From JACVRM01 sp963809765 (GTDB lineage Bacteria; Actinomycetota; Thermoleophilia; Gaiellales; Gaiellaceae): a stretch of 64,000 bases of DNA. Position 1 is the first letter of the stretch, and every line of letters starts with the position of its first letter. Location: positions 186,001-250,000 of the forward strand of contig CAWEKT010000001.1 of NCBI GenBank assembly GCA_963809765.1, in the 5' to 3' direction. Position numbers and translations under genes: made by a program. Below are positions 8,686-17,896 of this stretch, piece by piece. Under the pieces are notes generated by a model. It made no database searches and was not told the DNA's origin. It was given only the letters and a program-made list of their open reading frames with translations.

Positions 8686-10099
8686 TGCGGCGCGCGCTGC
8701 TCCTGCTCGTCCTTGTCGCGCTGGCTGCGCCCGCGGCTGCGTCGGCCGCCGGCACCTTCGTCGTCGTCTCCGAGCCGGGGACGCTCCCGGGCTACCAGCT
8801 GCCCAACGATCCGGGCCAGATCGCGGTGAACGCCGACTTCCGCTCGCGCCCGGCCTGGGTCGAGCAGCGCTCGGTCGAGGAGCTCGTGCCGCTGTGGCAG
8901 CAGGCGGGAGAGGCGTACGACATCCCCTGGGAGCTGCTCGCGGCCATCAACAAGATCGAGACCAACTTCGGCCTGAACATGGGCCCGAGCTCGGCCGGGG
9001 CGGTGGGCTGGATGCAGTTCATGCCCGAGACCTGGCTCCGCTGGGGCACCGACGCGGACTTCGACGGCGTCGCCGACCCCTGGGATCCGGAGGACGGGAT
9101 CTACTCGGCCGCCCGCTACCTCGCCGCCGCGGGCGGGCAGTACGACATCCCGCGCGCCGTCTTCGCCTACAACCACGCTGACTGGTACGTGAACGACGTC
9201 CTGTCGCTCGCGAGCGTCTACGCCGGCGGCTCCGAGATCGTGCCGGCGTTCGCAGCCGAGCCGGGCGTCGACCTCGCGGCCGCCGAGCGTGCCGTCGCCG
9301 AGGCTTCCTCGGCCCTCGCGCGCGCGCTCGCGCGTGAGAAGGTCCTGCTGCGCCGCGAGCGGGCGGTGCTGCGCTTCCGCAACCAGGCCCGCCTGCTGTC
9401 CGACCGGCTGCTGCGGGAGAAGCGGCTGACGCAGGCCGGCATCCGCGTCTACCGGGCCGCAGGAGACGACCGCCCGCCTGCGCGAGCAGCTCGCCGAGGC
9501 GGAGGCCACGCTGGCGGCCGCTCGCGCGGGCTACCTGGCCACTCCCTTCGGCTTCGGCACGGGCTATTCCGCGCCCGCCAACAGCAACGGCTACGTCTTC
9601 CCGGTCGGCGGCGGCCCGACGCAGGTCTCGACCGCCGCCACGCACCACGACTATCCGGCAGCCGACATCGCCGCGCCGATGGGCGCGCCCGTGTACGCGC
9701 ACGAGGACGCCGTCGTCATCCGCGGCTGGAGCGAGCCCGAGGGCCGCTGCGGCATCGGCTTCGTCATGCGCGCCAGCGACGGCCGCGAATGGGTCTACTG
9801 CCACCTGTCCTACATCGAGCCGGCGGTGACGACCGGCGCGATCCTGACGGCCGGGACGCCGGTGGGGCTCGTCGGCTCGACGGGAACCTACTCGTCCGGC
9901 CCGCACCTGCACCTGCAGCTGACACCGGCTGTCACCTACCCCCAGATCGAGCCCTGGTTCCGCGGCTTCGCCGGCACCGCCTTCAGCTGGATCGGCAGCC
10001 CGCCGCCCGGCGCCACGCGCGCCCCAGTTCGCCGTCGTCCCCGACGACACCGGGGAGAGCACGGACACCGGCGTCGTCCTCTTCACGACCGGTTCGTAA
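8685..10099 (+). CDS. secreted lytic transglycosylase / M23 peptidase, frame broken twice
   Basis: Signal peptide (residues 1-23), then a lytic transglycosylase domain: 'PWELLAAINKIETNFG', whose Glu is the expected catalytic acid, 'GAVGWMQFMPETW' and 'VFAYNHADWYVNDVL'. A long coiled coil rich in Ala/Glu/Arg (about 200-290) links it to an M23 (LytM-like) domain with 'HHDYPAADIAAP' and 'GPHLHLQL', the usual zinc ligands. It would cut both glycan and peptide bonds of the wall, perhaps to let pili through. +1 breaks near 9462 (in the coiled coil) and near 10024 (tail). GGAGGTG and a TGATG overlap couple it to pilT. Confidence 0.82.
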
Positions 10100-10106
10100 C
10101 TCGCTC

Positions 10107-10134
10107 TAAACCCACACCCACCTCCTGCCGAAAA
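10107..10134 (+). promoter_or_regulatory. sigma28-type promoter before the PASTA gene
   Basis: TAAAC (10107-10111), 15 bp, then GCCGAAAA (10127-10134), ending 7 bp before the ATG of the PASTA protein. The spacing is identical to the other pilus-region promoters. Confidence 0.5.
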
Positions 10135-10141
10135 GACACCC

Positions 10142-11026
10142 ATGGCGGCCAAGCTGACTCCGACTGCACTCAGGCTCGCGGCGCTCGCGCTGGTGGCGCT
10201 GCTCTCGACCGCGACGATCACGTTCGCGGCCGGCGGCGGTAGCCCGACCGGCGCGCCCGCACAGCCCACCCCTGCTGCGAAGCCGATGCTCCGCGTCCCG
10301 GACGTGCGCGGGCAGGTCTTCGTCTTCGCCAAGGGCATGCTCGCCGACGCCGGCTTCGCCTGGCGCGTGACGGGCAGCACCCAGGGCTTCGCCGTCAACG
10401 TCGTCGAGGCGCAGTCGCCCGCAGCGGGCACGCGGGTCGTCGACAACGGCATGCCGACGATCAAGCTGATGCTGACGCGCAACCCCCGCTACGCCGAGGA
10501 GGGCGAGCCGGAGAACCGCTCGCCCTATTCCGGCTCGGCCGTCGTGCTCGAAGGCCTGACGCCCGTCGCGAAGCCGAAGCCTGTCGCCAAGCCGAAGCCA
10601 GTCGCGAAGCCGAAGCCTGTCGCGAAGCCGAAGCCTGTCGCGAAGCCGAAGCCTGTCGTCAAGCCGAAGCCTGTCGCCAAGCCGAAGCCCGTCGTCAAGC
10701 CGAAGCCTGCAGCGCGGCCCGCAGCGTTCACGGTCCCCGGCGCCCCGAAGGAGCCGCAGGACGAGATTCCGCTGACGGAGCGCGCCAAGCAGCTCGACGC
10801 CTGGATCGCGACCAAGCCGGCGAAGACCGACGCCAACGTCGCCCGCTGGCTCTACCAGCACGAGTGGATCACCACCGGCGCACGGTTCGGCTGGTGGCAC
10901 GGCGCCGAGGCGCTGGAGATCCTCATGCGTGTCGACGAGCGTGTAATCGACCTCTGGGGCATCGGCTCGCTCAGCCGCGACGTCGCCGCCCGCGCCCTCA
11001 GGGAGGTCGAGGCGAAGAGCGGGTGA
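10142..11026 (+). CDS. PASTA-domain membrane-anchored protein with KPKPVA rod
   Basis: 294 residues. A membrane or signal segment at about 8-30 is followed by a PASTA-like domain (about 48-118, 'VPDVRGQVFVFAKGMLADAGF'), which in other proteins binds muropeptides or beta-lactams. Next come eight VAKPKP/VVKPKP hexads (about 142-189), a rigid basic rod that could span the wall. The C-terminal domain (about 200-294, 'WLYQHEWITTGARFGWWHGAEALEIL') is unfamiliar. It sits between the wall hydrolase and the prepilins, so a wall-anchoring or pore role in pilus assembly is plausible. The stop overlaps the GTG of the next gene. Confidence 0.65.
   Translation: MAAKLTPTALRLAALALVALLSTATITFAAGGGSPTGAPAQPTPAAKPMLRVPDVRGQVFVFAKGMLADAGFAWRVTGSTQGFAVNVVEAQSPAAGTRVVDNGMPTIKLMLTRNPRYAEEGEPENRSPYSGSAVVLEGLTPVAKPKPVAKPKPVAKPKPVAKPKPVAKPKPVVKPKPVAKPKPVVKPKPAARPAAFTVPGAPKEPQDEIPLTERAKQLDAWIATKPAKTDANVARWLYQHEWITTGARFGWWHGAEALEILMRVDERVIDLWGIGSLSRDVAARALREVEAKSG
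10564..10707 (+). repeat. eight tandem 18-bp repeats coding KPKPVA
   Basis: Eight in-frame units of the form GTC-G(C/T)(G/C)-AAG-CCG-AAG-CC(T/A/C). Units differ only at a few synonymous or Ala/Val positions, so the tract probably grows and shrinks by slippage. Confidence 0.9.
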
Positions 11027-11625
11027 GCCGGGTGACCACGAGACTGCGGCGCCGCCTGCGCGTTCCAACGAGCCAGGGCGGGTACACCCTCGCTGAGCTG
11101 ATCGTCACGATGGCGATCCTCAGCATCGTTCTGGCCGGCCTCACCGGCCTGTTCTCCGCGGGTCTGCGCGCCGAGACCGACGTGGCCTTCCGTCACGTCG
11201 CCCAGGCGAACGCACGCAACGCGCTCAGCTACCTCCGGCAGGAGTCGCACTGTGCGAGCGCTGCGGCCTGGACCGCGGCCAGCGGCTCGCCGCCCGTGCA
11301 GTCGCTCACCCTCACGCTGCCGACCGGCTGCTTCCGCCCTGTCGGCGAGACGGCGGGCACGCCGGTGACCTGGTGCACGGTGTACGTGTCGACGAACCGC
11401 TTCCAGCTCTATCGCAAGTCCGGCTCGACGTGCGACACCGCCGGCAAGCAATACGCCGACTACCTCACCACCGGTGTCGCCTTCCCCGCGTACACGGCCC
11501 CGTCGGCCACGAGCCTGGGCACGCTCACCGTCAACTTCACGGTCGATCCGAACAGCCAGGCGGTCAGCCCGAACGCCTACCGCCTCAGCGGCGACATCGT
11601 CCTGCGAAACACGGTCAGGAGCTGA
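11023..11625 (+). CDS. type IV prepilin-like protein (PilW/minor pilin type)
   Basis: About 200 residues from a GTG that overlaps the previous stop (GTGA). The basic leader ends in 'SQGG' before 'YTLAELIVTMAILSIV': a type III prepilin signal with the cleavage Gly and Glu5, then a 20-residue hydrophobic helix. The globular part has four Cys ('ESHCASA', 'PTGCFRP', 'VTWCTVY', 'GSTCDTA') able to form two disulfides. It is followed closely by two PilX-like genes, so it is probably a minor pilin. AGGAG near its end serves the next gene. Confidence 0.8.
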   Translation: MSRVTTRLRRRLRVPTSQGGYTLAELIVTMAILSIVLAGLTGLFSAGLRAETDVAFRHVAQANARNALSYLRQESHCASAAAWTAASGSPPVQSLTLTLPTGCFRPVGETAGTPVTWCTVYVSTNRFQLYRKSGSTCDTAGKQYADYLTTGVAFPAYTAPSATSLGTLTVNFTVDPNSQAVSPNAYRLSGDIVLRNTVRS

Positions 11626-11627
11626 GC

Positions 11628-13128
11628 ATGCGCCGACTGAGAGACCAGCGCGGCCTCGCCATGCCCATGGTCATCGGGATGATGATGGTGTTCACGCTCG
11701 CGGTCGCCTCCGTGGTCGTCTACGGCTCGAACTCGCAGCAGGCGGCCAACACGGAGCGGAAGGGCGGGCACCTTCGCGGGGCAGCAGAAGCGGGTCTCGC
11801 GACCGCGATCTCTGTCCTGGCGACCGCGGCCGACCCGACCGATCCAGCCGCACTGCCGTTGTGCAGCACGCCGACTGCGTTCAGCGTCAACGGCGCGACC
11901 GGCGACTACTGCGGCGAACTGGTCGGCATGAACTGGACGATCACCGCGCGGGGCATTCCGCCGGCGCTTCCCGCCGGTGCTTCGCCGGAGGACTACGCCC
12001 GGCTGCAGACCGAGGTGATCACTCAGGTGGCCTCGATCCTGCCCGTCAACTCGGGCGGCCTCGGCCAGCTCTGGAACCGCCTCTACCAGTACGACACGTC
12101 CAAGTGCGTGGAGATCAAGAAGATGATCGTCAGCGTTCCACTGGTCGCCCGCGGCTGCGTCAAGCTCAAGGGCAACCCGTCCAATCCGTCCGCAGCTGCT
12201 CGGCAGCTACGTCACGGTCGCCGGCGACCTCGAGCTCGAGGGCGACGACGACAGCGTCGGCACGATGGCGCTGCCGATCGAGCGCGCCGACATCGGCGGC
12301 ACCTGCGACCTCAAGCACGGTTCCGGCCCGCACACGCCGTGCGGGCCGATCGACCAGGTGTACGCGGGGATCGTGACGAACGTCCCGACCGATCTGGCGC
12401 GCCCGGCCGTCAACTTCCCCTACTGGTATGCGAACGCGAAGCCGGGGCCGCTGCACTCGTGCACGGTCGGCTCGCTGCCCACCGGGAGCGAGTTCGACAA
12501 GGACACGACCTACGACGGCGACGCCAAGAAGTTCGACCTGACGCCGAACTCGTCGTACACGTGCCAGGTCTGGTCAGTGCCTCCGGCCGGCGGCGAGCTC
12601 CTCGGCGAGCTCTCGTGGAACGAGCCGGCGGGCCTGCTGACGATCAGGGGCGCGATCTTCTTCGACGGCGAGCTCGTCGCCAAGGACAAGCACGGCGTCA
12701 CCAACTACCAGGGCCGCGGAACGATCTACACGTCGAAGAAGGTCGACATCGAGGAACCCCTCTGCGCCGGCGGCAACGGCACGCACGACTGCGAGGCCGA
12801 CATCACGAACTGGGACCCGACGCAGAACACGCTCGTCTTCATCACGGGCGGGCTCGAGGCGGTCAACGAGGACACCTTCACGATGAACAAGGACGAGGCC
12901 GTCTTCCAGGGCGCCGTGTGGTCGCAGGGCAAGTGCAAGCTCGGCAAGAAGGCGTCGATCTCGGCCCCGCTGATCTGCGGACAGCTCGGGATCAAGGAGG
13001 ACGACTCGGTCGACGACCCGACCGTCACGCCCTGGCCGCTGAGCCTGATCGGCTCGAGCACGGGCCAGGTGTACCCCAACCCCGCCGGGGACTTCCAGAT
13101 CATGCTGCGGGAGCAGATCGGCGGATGA
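11628..13128 (+). CDS. PilX-like pilus assembly protein (copy 1), frame broken once
   Basis: About 499 residues across a +1 break near 12195. The N-terminus 'DQRGLAMPMVIGMMMVFTLAVASVVVY' is a PilX-like membrane helix without a typical Glu5. The large extracellular part contains 'NFPYWYANAKPGPLHSC' and 'GRGTIYTSKKVDIEEPLC', segments shared with the next gene, so the two are tandem paralogues. Cys pairs suggest disulfides. The ATGA overlap with the next gene implies coupling. Likely a pilus-tip or minor pilin component; it has no close named family that I can place. Confidence 0.65.
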
Positions 13129-14540
13129 GCCGGCAGCCGGGCAACCGGGTGTCGTCGCGTCCGGCCGGGGACGCCGGCCAGGTGCTCGTGCTCGTGATCG
13201 TGATCATGCTGGCGCTCACGGTCGCCGTGGTCGCCGTGATCGCGTTCACGGGCAATGCCGAACGCGAGGCCGACCGCCAGAGCGGCAAGGACGGCGCGCT
13301 GTCCGCGGCAGAGTCCGGGGTGGCGAACGCCCTCTCGCGGCTCGCCAGCGCTCCGCGCCCCCTCGACCCGGCGGCCCTGCCTCCGGCGGGCAGCCCGCAG
13401 GTCGACGCGGTCGAGCGCGGGACGGTCTCCTGGTACGGCGCGCTCAGCGGCGACCGCTGGACCATCACCTCGACCTCGTCGCTCGCCAACCCGACTGGTG
13501 GCGGGGCCATCTCCGAGACCGTCTCCGTCCAGGCTCGTGTCGGCTCGACGGTGACCGATCCCGCGTGGCGCTACGCGTATGCGGACGACTCCGGCGCCTG
13601 CACGACGCTCAGCGGGTCGGTGCAGCTCGTCGAGCCGCTGTACACGCGGGGCAGCCTCTGCCTGGCCGACTCGGCGCTCGTCGCCGGCTCGCCGCTTCAG
13701 GTGGGCGGGACGATCGAGACGAACGGCACCGCCTCGGTGGGCACGGCCGGCACGCCGATCGCCGAGCTCCATGTCGCGGGCGGCTGCCGCGCCGGGTCGA
13801 GTGGCCCGTTCGTGTCGCCGTGCACGCCCGCCGAGGCCGTCTTCGCCTCGATCCAGGACGCTGCCCCGACCGCGGTTTCGAAGCCCCCGCTCGACCTCGA
13901 CTTCTGGTACGCCAACGCGCGGCCCGGCCCCAGCCACTCCTGCACGCTCGGCACCTTCCCCGGCGGGTTCGACACCGACGGCAGCCTCAACCGCAGCCGC
14001 GCGCCCGTCGACCTCTTCCCCGACACCAGCTACGACTGCACGGTCGTCTCCGGCGGCTCCCAGGTCGGCCGCATCGCCTGGACGGACGGCACTCCTGGCA
14101 CGTTCGTGATCGACGGCGCCGTCTTCTTCGACGGAGACATCGCGACCAACTCGGCCAAGCAGGTGCTCTATTCGGGGCGCGGCACCGTCTACGCCTCCGG
14201 CACGGTCGCGCTCGCAGGCTCGGTGCAGGTTTGCGGCGCCTGGGCGGGAGGTTGCAACCTTGCCGGCTGGGCTCCGGCGACGAGCATGCTCGTTCTCGTC
14301 GCGGGCGCCGACGGCAGCTCGCCCGGCTTCTCGGTGTCGGGAAGCGCGCAGTTCCAGGGTGGCGCCTACGCGGCGACCGACTTCGCGCAGACCGACTCCG
14401 CGGTCGTCCAGGGCCCGAAGATCGCCGACGCTCTGACGCTGGCCACAGCGGCCACAACTCCCTTTGCCCCGTTCACCTTCCTGCCCATCGGCGCTCCGAT
14501 GGAGAAGCCGGTCGTCGTCACCGCAGGATGGAGAGGATGA
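13125..14540 (+). CDS. PilX-like pilus assembly protein (copy 2)
   Basis: 471 residues, intact, starting in an ATGA overlap with copy 1. 'DAGQVLVLVIVIMLALTVAVVAVIAF' is the N-terminal helix. It shares 'LDFWYANARPGPSHSC', 'IDGAVFFDGD' and 'GRGTVYASGTV' with copy 1, but much of the rest has diverged. A beta-helix-like, Gly/Ser/Thr-rich exterior fits an adhesin-like tip protein. Its last bases overlap the start of a very short third prepilin-like ORF. Confidence 0.65.
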   Translation: MSRQPGNRVSSRPAGDAGQVLVLVIVIMLALTVAVVAVIAFTGNAEREADRQSGKDGALSAAESGVANALSRLASAPRPLDPAALPPAGSPQVDAVERGTVSWYGALSGDRWTITSTSSLANPTGGGAISETVSVQARVGSTVTDPAWRYAYADDSGACTTLSGSVQLVEPLYTRGSLCLADSALVAGSPLQVGGTIETNGTASVGTAGTPIAELHVAGGCRAGSSGPFVSPCTPAEAVFASIQDAAPTAVSKPPLDLDFWYANARPGPSHSCTLGTFPGGFDTDGSLNRSRAPVDLFPDTSYDCTVVSGGSQVGRIAWTDGTPGTFVIDGAVFFDGDIATNSAKQVLYSGRGTVYASGTVALAGSVQVCGAWAGGCNLAGWAPATSMLVLVAGADGSSPGFSVSGSAQFQGGAYAATDFAQTDSAVVQGPKIADALTLATAATTPFAPFTFLPIGAPMEKPVVVTAGWRG

Positions 14541-14647
14541 CCATGAAACGGCTCCGCAGCCAGCGCGGACAGGCGCTGCCGCTCGCGCTCGGATGCATCT
14601 TCGTGCTGTGCGACTTCCAGGTTCTGCTGACGGGGCGGAACGGGTGA
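14537..14647 (+). CDS. 36-residue truncated prepilin-like peptide
   Basis: The ATG overlaps the stop of the previous gene (GATGA). The sequence begins MTMKRLRSQRGQALPLALG and continues with a short hydrophobic stretch, then stops. The 'RSQRGQALPL' start matches the N-termini of the two PilX-like neighbours (DQRGLAMPM; DAGQVLVL) and of TadE/G proteins, but the globular part is absent. It could be the remnant of a third copy or a real micro-pilin; the next promoter starts 14 bp downstream. Confidence 0.45.
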   Translation: MTMKRLRSQRGQALPLALGCIFVLCDFQVLLTGRNG

Positions 14648-14660
14648 GCACCACTCACAC

Positions 14661-14688
14661 TCATGCGCCCGGTCGGGAAGGCCGATAG
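14661..14688 (+). promoter_or_regulatory. sigma28-type promoter before pilD
   Basis: TCATG (14661-14665), 15 bp, then GCCGATAG (14681-14688). The GTG at 14696 is 8 bp after the -10 box, which would give a leaderless or nearly leaderless mRNA and argues against the upstream ATG at 14663. Confidence 0.6.
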
Positions 14689-14695
14689 GGGAGAG

Positions 14696-15442
14696 GTGGA
14701 GCTCGCTCTCGCAGCAGTTGCGCTCGCCCCCGGGGCGGCGATCGGCAGCTTCCTGAACGTCGTCGCGGGCCGTCTGCCCGAGCGGCGGTCGCTGTTCCGG
14801 CCGCGCTCGGCCTGCAACTCGTGCGGGCACCAGATCGCGTGGTACGACAACGTCCCGCTCGTTTCGTACGCCGTCCTGCGCGGCCGCTGCCGCTCGTGCG
14901 GCGACGCGATCGGCTGGCGCTATCCCGCGGTCGAGCTCGCGACCGCGGTCCTGATCGCGGCCTGCATCCTTCATTTCGGCCTCACCGCGGACGGCGTCAT
15001 CGCCGCCGCCTTCTGCGCGGTGCTCGTCGTGCTCTCGGCGATCGACCTCGAACACCGGATCCTGCCCGACCGCATCGTGCTGCCGGCCACCTTCGTGGCG
15101 CTCGTCGCGCAGACGGCTCTGCATCCCAGCATCGAGTGGATCGCCGCCGCGCTCGGAGCCTCGCTCTTCCTCTTCCTGGCCGTGCTCGCCTACCCGCGCG
15201 GCATGGGCATGGGAGACGTGAAGCTCGCGCTGCTCATGGGCGCCGTGCTCGGCTGGACAGTGTCGGTCGCGCTGATGGTCGGCATGCTCGCCGCGCTCGT
15301 CCCGGCGGTCGTGCTCCTGGCCCGGCACGGCTCCGCTGCCCGCAAGATGGGCATTCCGTTCGGCCCGTTCCTCGCCCTCGGCTCGGTCGTCGCGCTCTTC
15401 GCCGGCGACCGCCTGCTCGAGGCCTACCTGGGGCTGATGTGA
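14696..15442 (+). CDS. pilD: prepilin peptidase / N-methyltransferase (A24)
   Basis: About 248 residues of a polytopic membrane aspartyl protease. The N-terminal methyltransferase-type domain has 'GSFLNVVAGRLPE' and two zinc-binding Cys pairs (CNSCGH and CRSCG). The two catalytic aspartates lie in 'SAIDLEHRILPD' and 'GMGMGDVKLALLMG'. It cleaves and methylates the prepilins of this region. The GTG at 14696 was chosen because the promoter's -10 box lies just before it; an in-frame ATG at 14663 would sit inside that promoter. The next possible GTG overlaps the stop. Confidence 0.88.
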   Translation: MELALAAVALAPGAAIGSFLNVVAGRLPERRSLFRPRSACNSCGHQIAWYDNVPLVSYAVLRGRCRSCGDAIGWRYPAVELATAVLIAACILHFGLTADGVIAAAFCAVLVVLSAIDLEHRILPDRIVLPATFVALVAQTALHPSIEWIAAALGASLFLFLAVLAYPRGMGMGDVKLALLMGAVLGWTVSVALMVGMLAALVPAVVLLARHGSAARKMGIPFGPFLALGSVVALFAGDRLLEAYLGLM

Positions 15443-15477
15443 GCACCGGCTGGATGGGCGACGTCCGGGGCGGCTCG

Positions 15478-15483
15478 TACGCT
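15478..15483 (+). promoter_or_regulatory. -10 box (TACGCT), leaderless start
   Basis: TACGCT lies 6 bp before the GTG at 15490, the spacing expected for a leaderless sigmaA-type transcript. No ribosome site is present. Confidence 0.4.
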
Positions 15484-15489
15484 GGCCCA

Positions 15490-15807
15490 GTGACCGAGAA
15501 CGCGACGGTTACCCGACCCGACGCAGGCGACAACGAGGACGTTCGCTTCGTCGTCGTCCTTCGCCTGGTCGACGGTGACCGGATCGAGGCCGAGAGCTTC
15601 GCGGGCGAGAGCGACGCGCACGGCTGTGCCGAGGGGTACGTCTCCGAGCTCGGTAAGGGCATCTGGCCGAAGGTCGGCCAGCGCTGGGTTCGGCCCGACG
15701 CGGTGGTCTCCGTCGACGTCGTGTTCGACGAGCAGCCGCGGTGGACAGGCTCGACCGGCCGTGCCAACAGCTGGACCGGCCGCTCCGCCTCCACCGGCTC
15801 CGAGTAG
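15490..15807 (+). CDS. small acidic hypothetical protein
   Basis: About 105 residues from the GTG at 15490 (an in-frame GTG at 15439 overlaps the pilD stop and is an alternative). 'DVRFVVVLRLVDGDRIEAESF' suggests a small beta-rich domain; the last 25 residues are Gly/Ser/Thr-rich. No family is recognised. It lies between pilD and the S9 peptidase and appears to have its own leaderless promoter. Confidence 0.5.
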   Translation: MTENATVTRPDAGDNEDVRFVVVLRLVDGDRIEAESFAGESDAHGCAEGYVSELGKGIWPKVGQRWVRPDAVVSVDVVFDEQPRWTGSTGRANSWTGRSASTGSE

Positions 15808-15850
15808 CTTCAGCCCTCGCGGCGCTCCCGGCCCTCGAGCCGGGTCTGTG

Positions 15851-15856
15851 TACGAT
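15851..15856 (+). promoter_or_regulatory. -10 box for the S9 peptidase transcript
   Basis: TACGAT about 60 bp before a short leader ORF. The same hexamer occurs before the L,D-transpeptidase start. Confidence 0.4.
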
Positions 15857-15915
15857 CGCCGCACGGTGACGGGCCAGTCCGGACCGACACGGGAGGCGAG
15901 CGAGGGAGGTTCGAC

Positions 15916-15960
15916 GTGAGCGCGATTCAGACCATGCACGGACAGCGGAGGGCCGGCTGA
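15916..15960 (+). CDS. 14-residue leader ORF before the S9 peptidase
   Basis: GTG start 6 bp after a strong GGGAGG site, then 14 codons ending at a TGA that overlaps the peptidase ATG (TGATG). The peptidase's own GGAGG lies inside this ORF. The arrangement is that of a coupled leader peptide. The sequence, starting MSAIQTMHG, resembles nothing I know. Confidence 0.4.
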   Translation: MSAIQTMHGQRRAG

Positions 15961-17876
15961 TGGCCGTCGCCACGAGAACCGCCGGCAGCCTCGAGTCGCT
16001 GCTGTCGGCCCGCCTCTTCCTCAACCCGCAACTCGCGGGCGACCGCCTCTACTTCGTCAGCGACCTGGCCGGCCGGCTCGGCCTCTACGTCATGGATGTG
16101 GGCGGCAGCGTGCCGAGGCCGCTGCTACCGCCGCGGATCGCGCTTCAGAATCCGGAGCTCCTCGGCGGCCTGCCCTTCATCGTCCTGCCGGAGCACGAGC
16201 GCATCGTCCTCATGCTCGACAGCGACGGAGACGAGAACTACGAGCCGGTCGTGATCGGCATCGAGGGCGGCTACCCCGAGCCTCTGAACGCCGACGTCTT
16301 CGGCGGCAAGCGCTCGCACTTCCTCGACGCCGACCCGGCCTCGGCAATCGGGTACTTCATGTCGGAGTCGCGCGAGCAGGCGGTCATGTACGGCATCCGG
16401 GTCGATCTCGCCACCGGCGAGGCGGAGGTGCTCGGGGAGAGCCCGTACGGCGCGTTCCCCATCGCCTGGACGCACGACCACTCGCGTACGGTCCTCGCCG
16501 ACGGCTACACGGCGGGCGACATCGTCCTCTACGAGCGGGACGGCGGCGAGCGGCGCATGCTCTGGGGCACACCGATCGACGAGCGCAAGGAGGGTGAGCC
16601 CCATCCGCTGCTCGGCCTGCAGGGCTCGCAGTTCACGGCGAGCAACCGCGGCGTCCTCATGGCGACGAGCCTCTTTGACGACGCGTACGGCCCCGGCTAT
16701 CTCGACCTCTCCAAGCCCGGCGACGTGCAGGCCGTGGAGCTCACCGGGGTCGTGCACGAGGGCAAGGGTGAGCTCGAGGAGCTGCACCATCTCGAGGGCG
16801 ACCGCTTCCTCCTGCGCTTCAACATCGACGGCAGCTCCTGGGTCTACGACGCGGAGTTCGACGAGGACGCCCGGCGGCTGGCGCTCGGCCGCGTGCTCTG
16901 CGGGCAGGGCGAGCTCGCCGACGGGGTCGTCCACGGCGTCAACTACGAGCCCGAGAGCGGCCGCTACGCCATGTCGTTCTGCACCGCGACGATGCCGACC
17001 CAGCTCTACGTCATCGAGCCCGACGGCGCCGCGACCCGCCAGACGAACGAGCAACCGCTCGGCCTCGACCCCGAGGTGCTGTCGCGCGGGGAGGACGCCT
17101 CGTTCGTGTCGCACGACGGCCTGCGCGTGTCCGCACGGCTCTATCTCCCGTCACCGGCGCTCGGCTACGAGGGCGCGCGGCCAGTCGTCCTCTACGTGCA
17201 CGGCGGGCCGCAGGGCCAGGAGCGCCCCAACTTCGCCTGGTTCTCGATGCCGCTGATCCAGACGCTCACCTTCGAGGGGTTCGCTGTCTTCGTCCCGAAC
17301 GTCCGCGGCTCGACGGGCTACGGGCAGGACTACATGAAGCGAGTCGACCGCGACTGGGGCGGCCAGGACCGGCTTGACCACGTGCACGCGCTCACCGAGG
17401 TGCTGCCGCAGGACGACCGGTTGGACGTCTCGCGTGCCGGCGTCGTCGGCCGCTCGTACGGCGGCTACATGACGCTGACCCTCGCGGGCCGGCACCCCGA
17501 CCTCTGGTCGGCAGCGGTCGACATGTTCGGCCCGTACGACCTGCTCACGTTTACCGAGCGGATCCCGCCGACGTGGAAGCCGTACTTCGAGCTCGCGATC
17601 GGCAACCCGGAGAAGGACCGCGACTTCCTGGTCGAGCGCTCGCCACGCACCTACGTCGGCGACATCTCCGCCCCGTTGCTCGTCATCCAGGGTCGCAACG
17701 ACCCGAGGGTCGTCGAGCAGGAGTCCGCCGACGTGGTCGAGCGGATGCGAGCGGACGGCAAGGAGGTCGACTACCTGGTCTTCGAGGACGAGGGCCACGA
17801 CGTGCTCAAGCTCCCGAACCGCATCACCTGCTACGAGCGCATCGTCGGCTTCTTCAAGGAGCACCTCCGCCCGTAG
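15960..17876 (+). CDS. S9 family prolyl oligopeptidase-like serine peptidase
   Basis: 638 residues, intact. An N-terminal beta-propeller (about 1-375, with 'DLAGRLGLYVMDVGG'-type blades) precedes an alpha/beta-hydrolase. The triad is Ser499 (GRSYGGYM), Asp581 (GRNDPRV) and His613 (EDEGHDVLK). 'VLYVHGGPQGQERP' carries the oxyanion region. This matches acylaminoacyl-peptidase/DPP-like S9C enzymes, which act on short peptides. There is no signal peptide, so it is cytoplasmic. CGGAGG upstream supports the ATG, which overlaps a leader ORF. Confidence 0.9.
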   Translation: MAVATRTAGSLESLLSARLFLNPQLAGDRLYFVSDLAGRLGLYVMDVGGSVPRPLLPPRIALQNPELLGGLPFIVLPEHERIVLMLDSDGDENYEPVVIGIEGGYPEPLNADVFGGKRSHFLDADPASAIGYFMSESREQAVMYGIRVDLATGEAEVLGESPYGAFPIAWTHDHSRTVLADGYTAGDIVLYERDGGERRMLWGTPIDERKEGEPHPLLGLQGSQFTASNRGVLMATSLFDDAYGPGYLDLSKPGDVQAVELTGVVHEGKGELEELHHLEGDRFLLRFNIDGSSWVYDAEFDEDARRLALGRVLCGQGELADGVVHGVNYEPESGRYAMSFCTATMPTQLYVIEPDGAATRQTNEQPLGLDPEVLSRGEDASFVSHDGLRVSARLYLPSPALGYEGARPVVLYVHGGPQGQERPNFAWFSMPLIQTLTFEGFAVFVPNVRGSTGYGQDYMKRVDRDWGGQDRLDHVHALTEVLPQDDRLDVSRAGVVGRSYGGYMTLTLAGRHPDLWSAAVDMFGPYDLLTFTERIPPTWKPYFELAIGNPEKDRDFLVERSPRTYVGDISAPLLVIQGRNDPRVVEQESADVVERMRADGKEVDYLVFEDEGHDVLKLPNRITCYERIVGFFKEHLRP

Positions 17877-17896
17877 GAGCAGCTGTCACCTCGGCG

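Noticed and set aside
10564..10707. CRISPR-like short repeats
   Set aside because: The repeats are contiguous, in frame and code a KPKPVA rod; there are no spacers or cas genes.
11373..14540. A single 1055-codon frame covering both PilX-like proteins
   Set aside because: It begins in the wrong frame of the previous prepilin, and between 12195 and 13125 it is a shadow of the real frame; the two proteins have their own start and stop.
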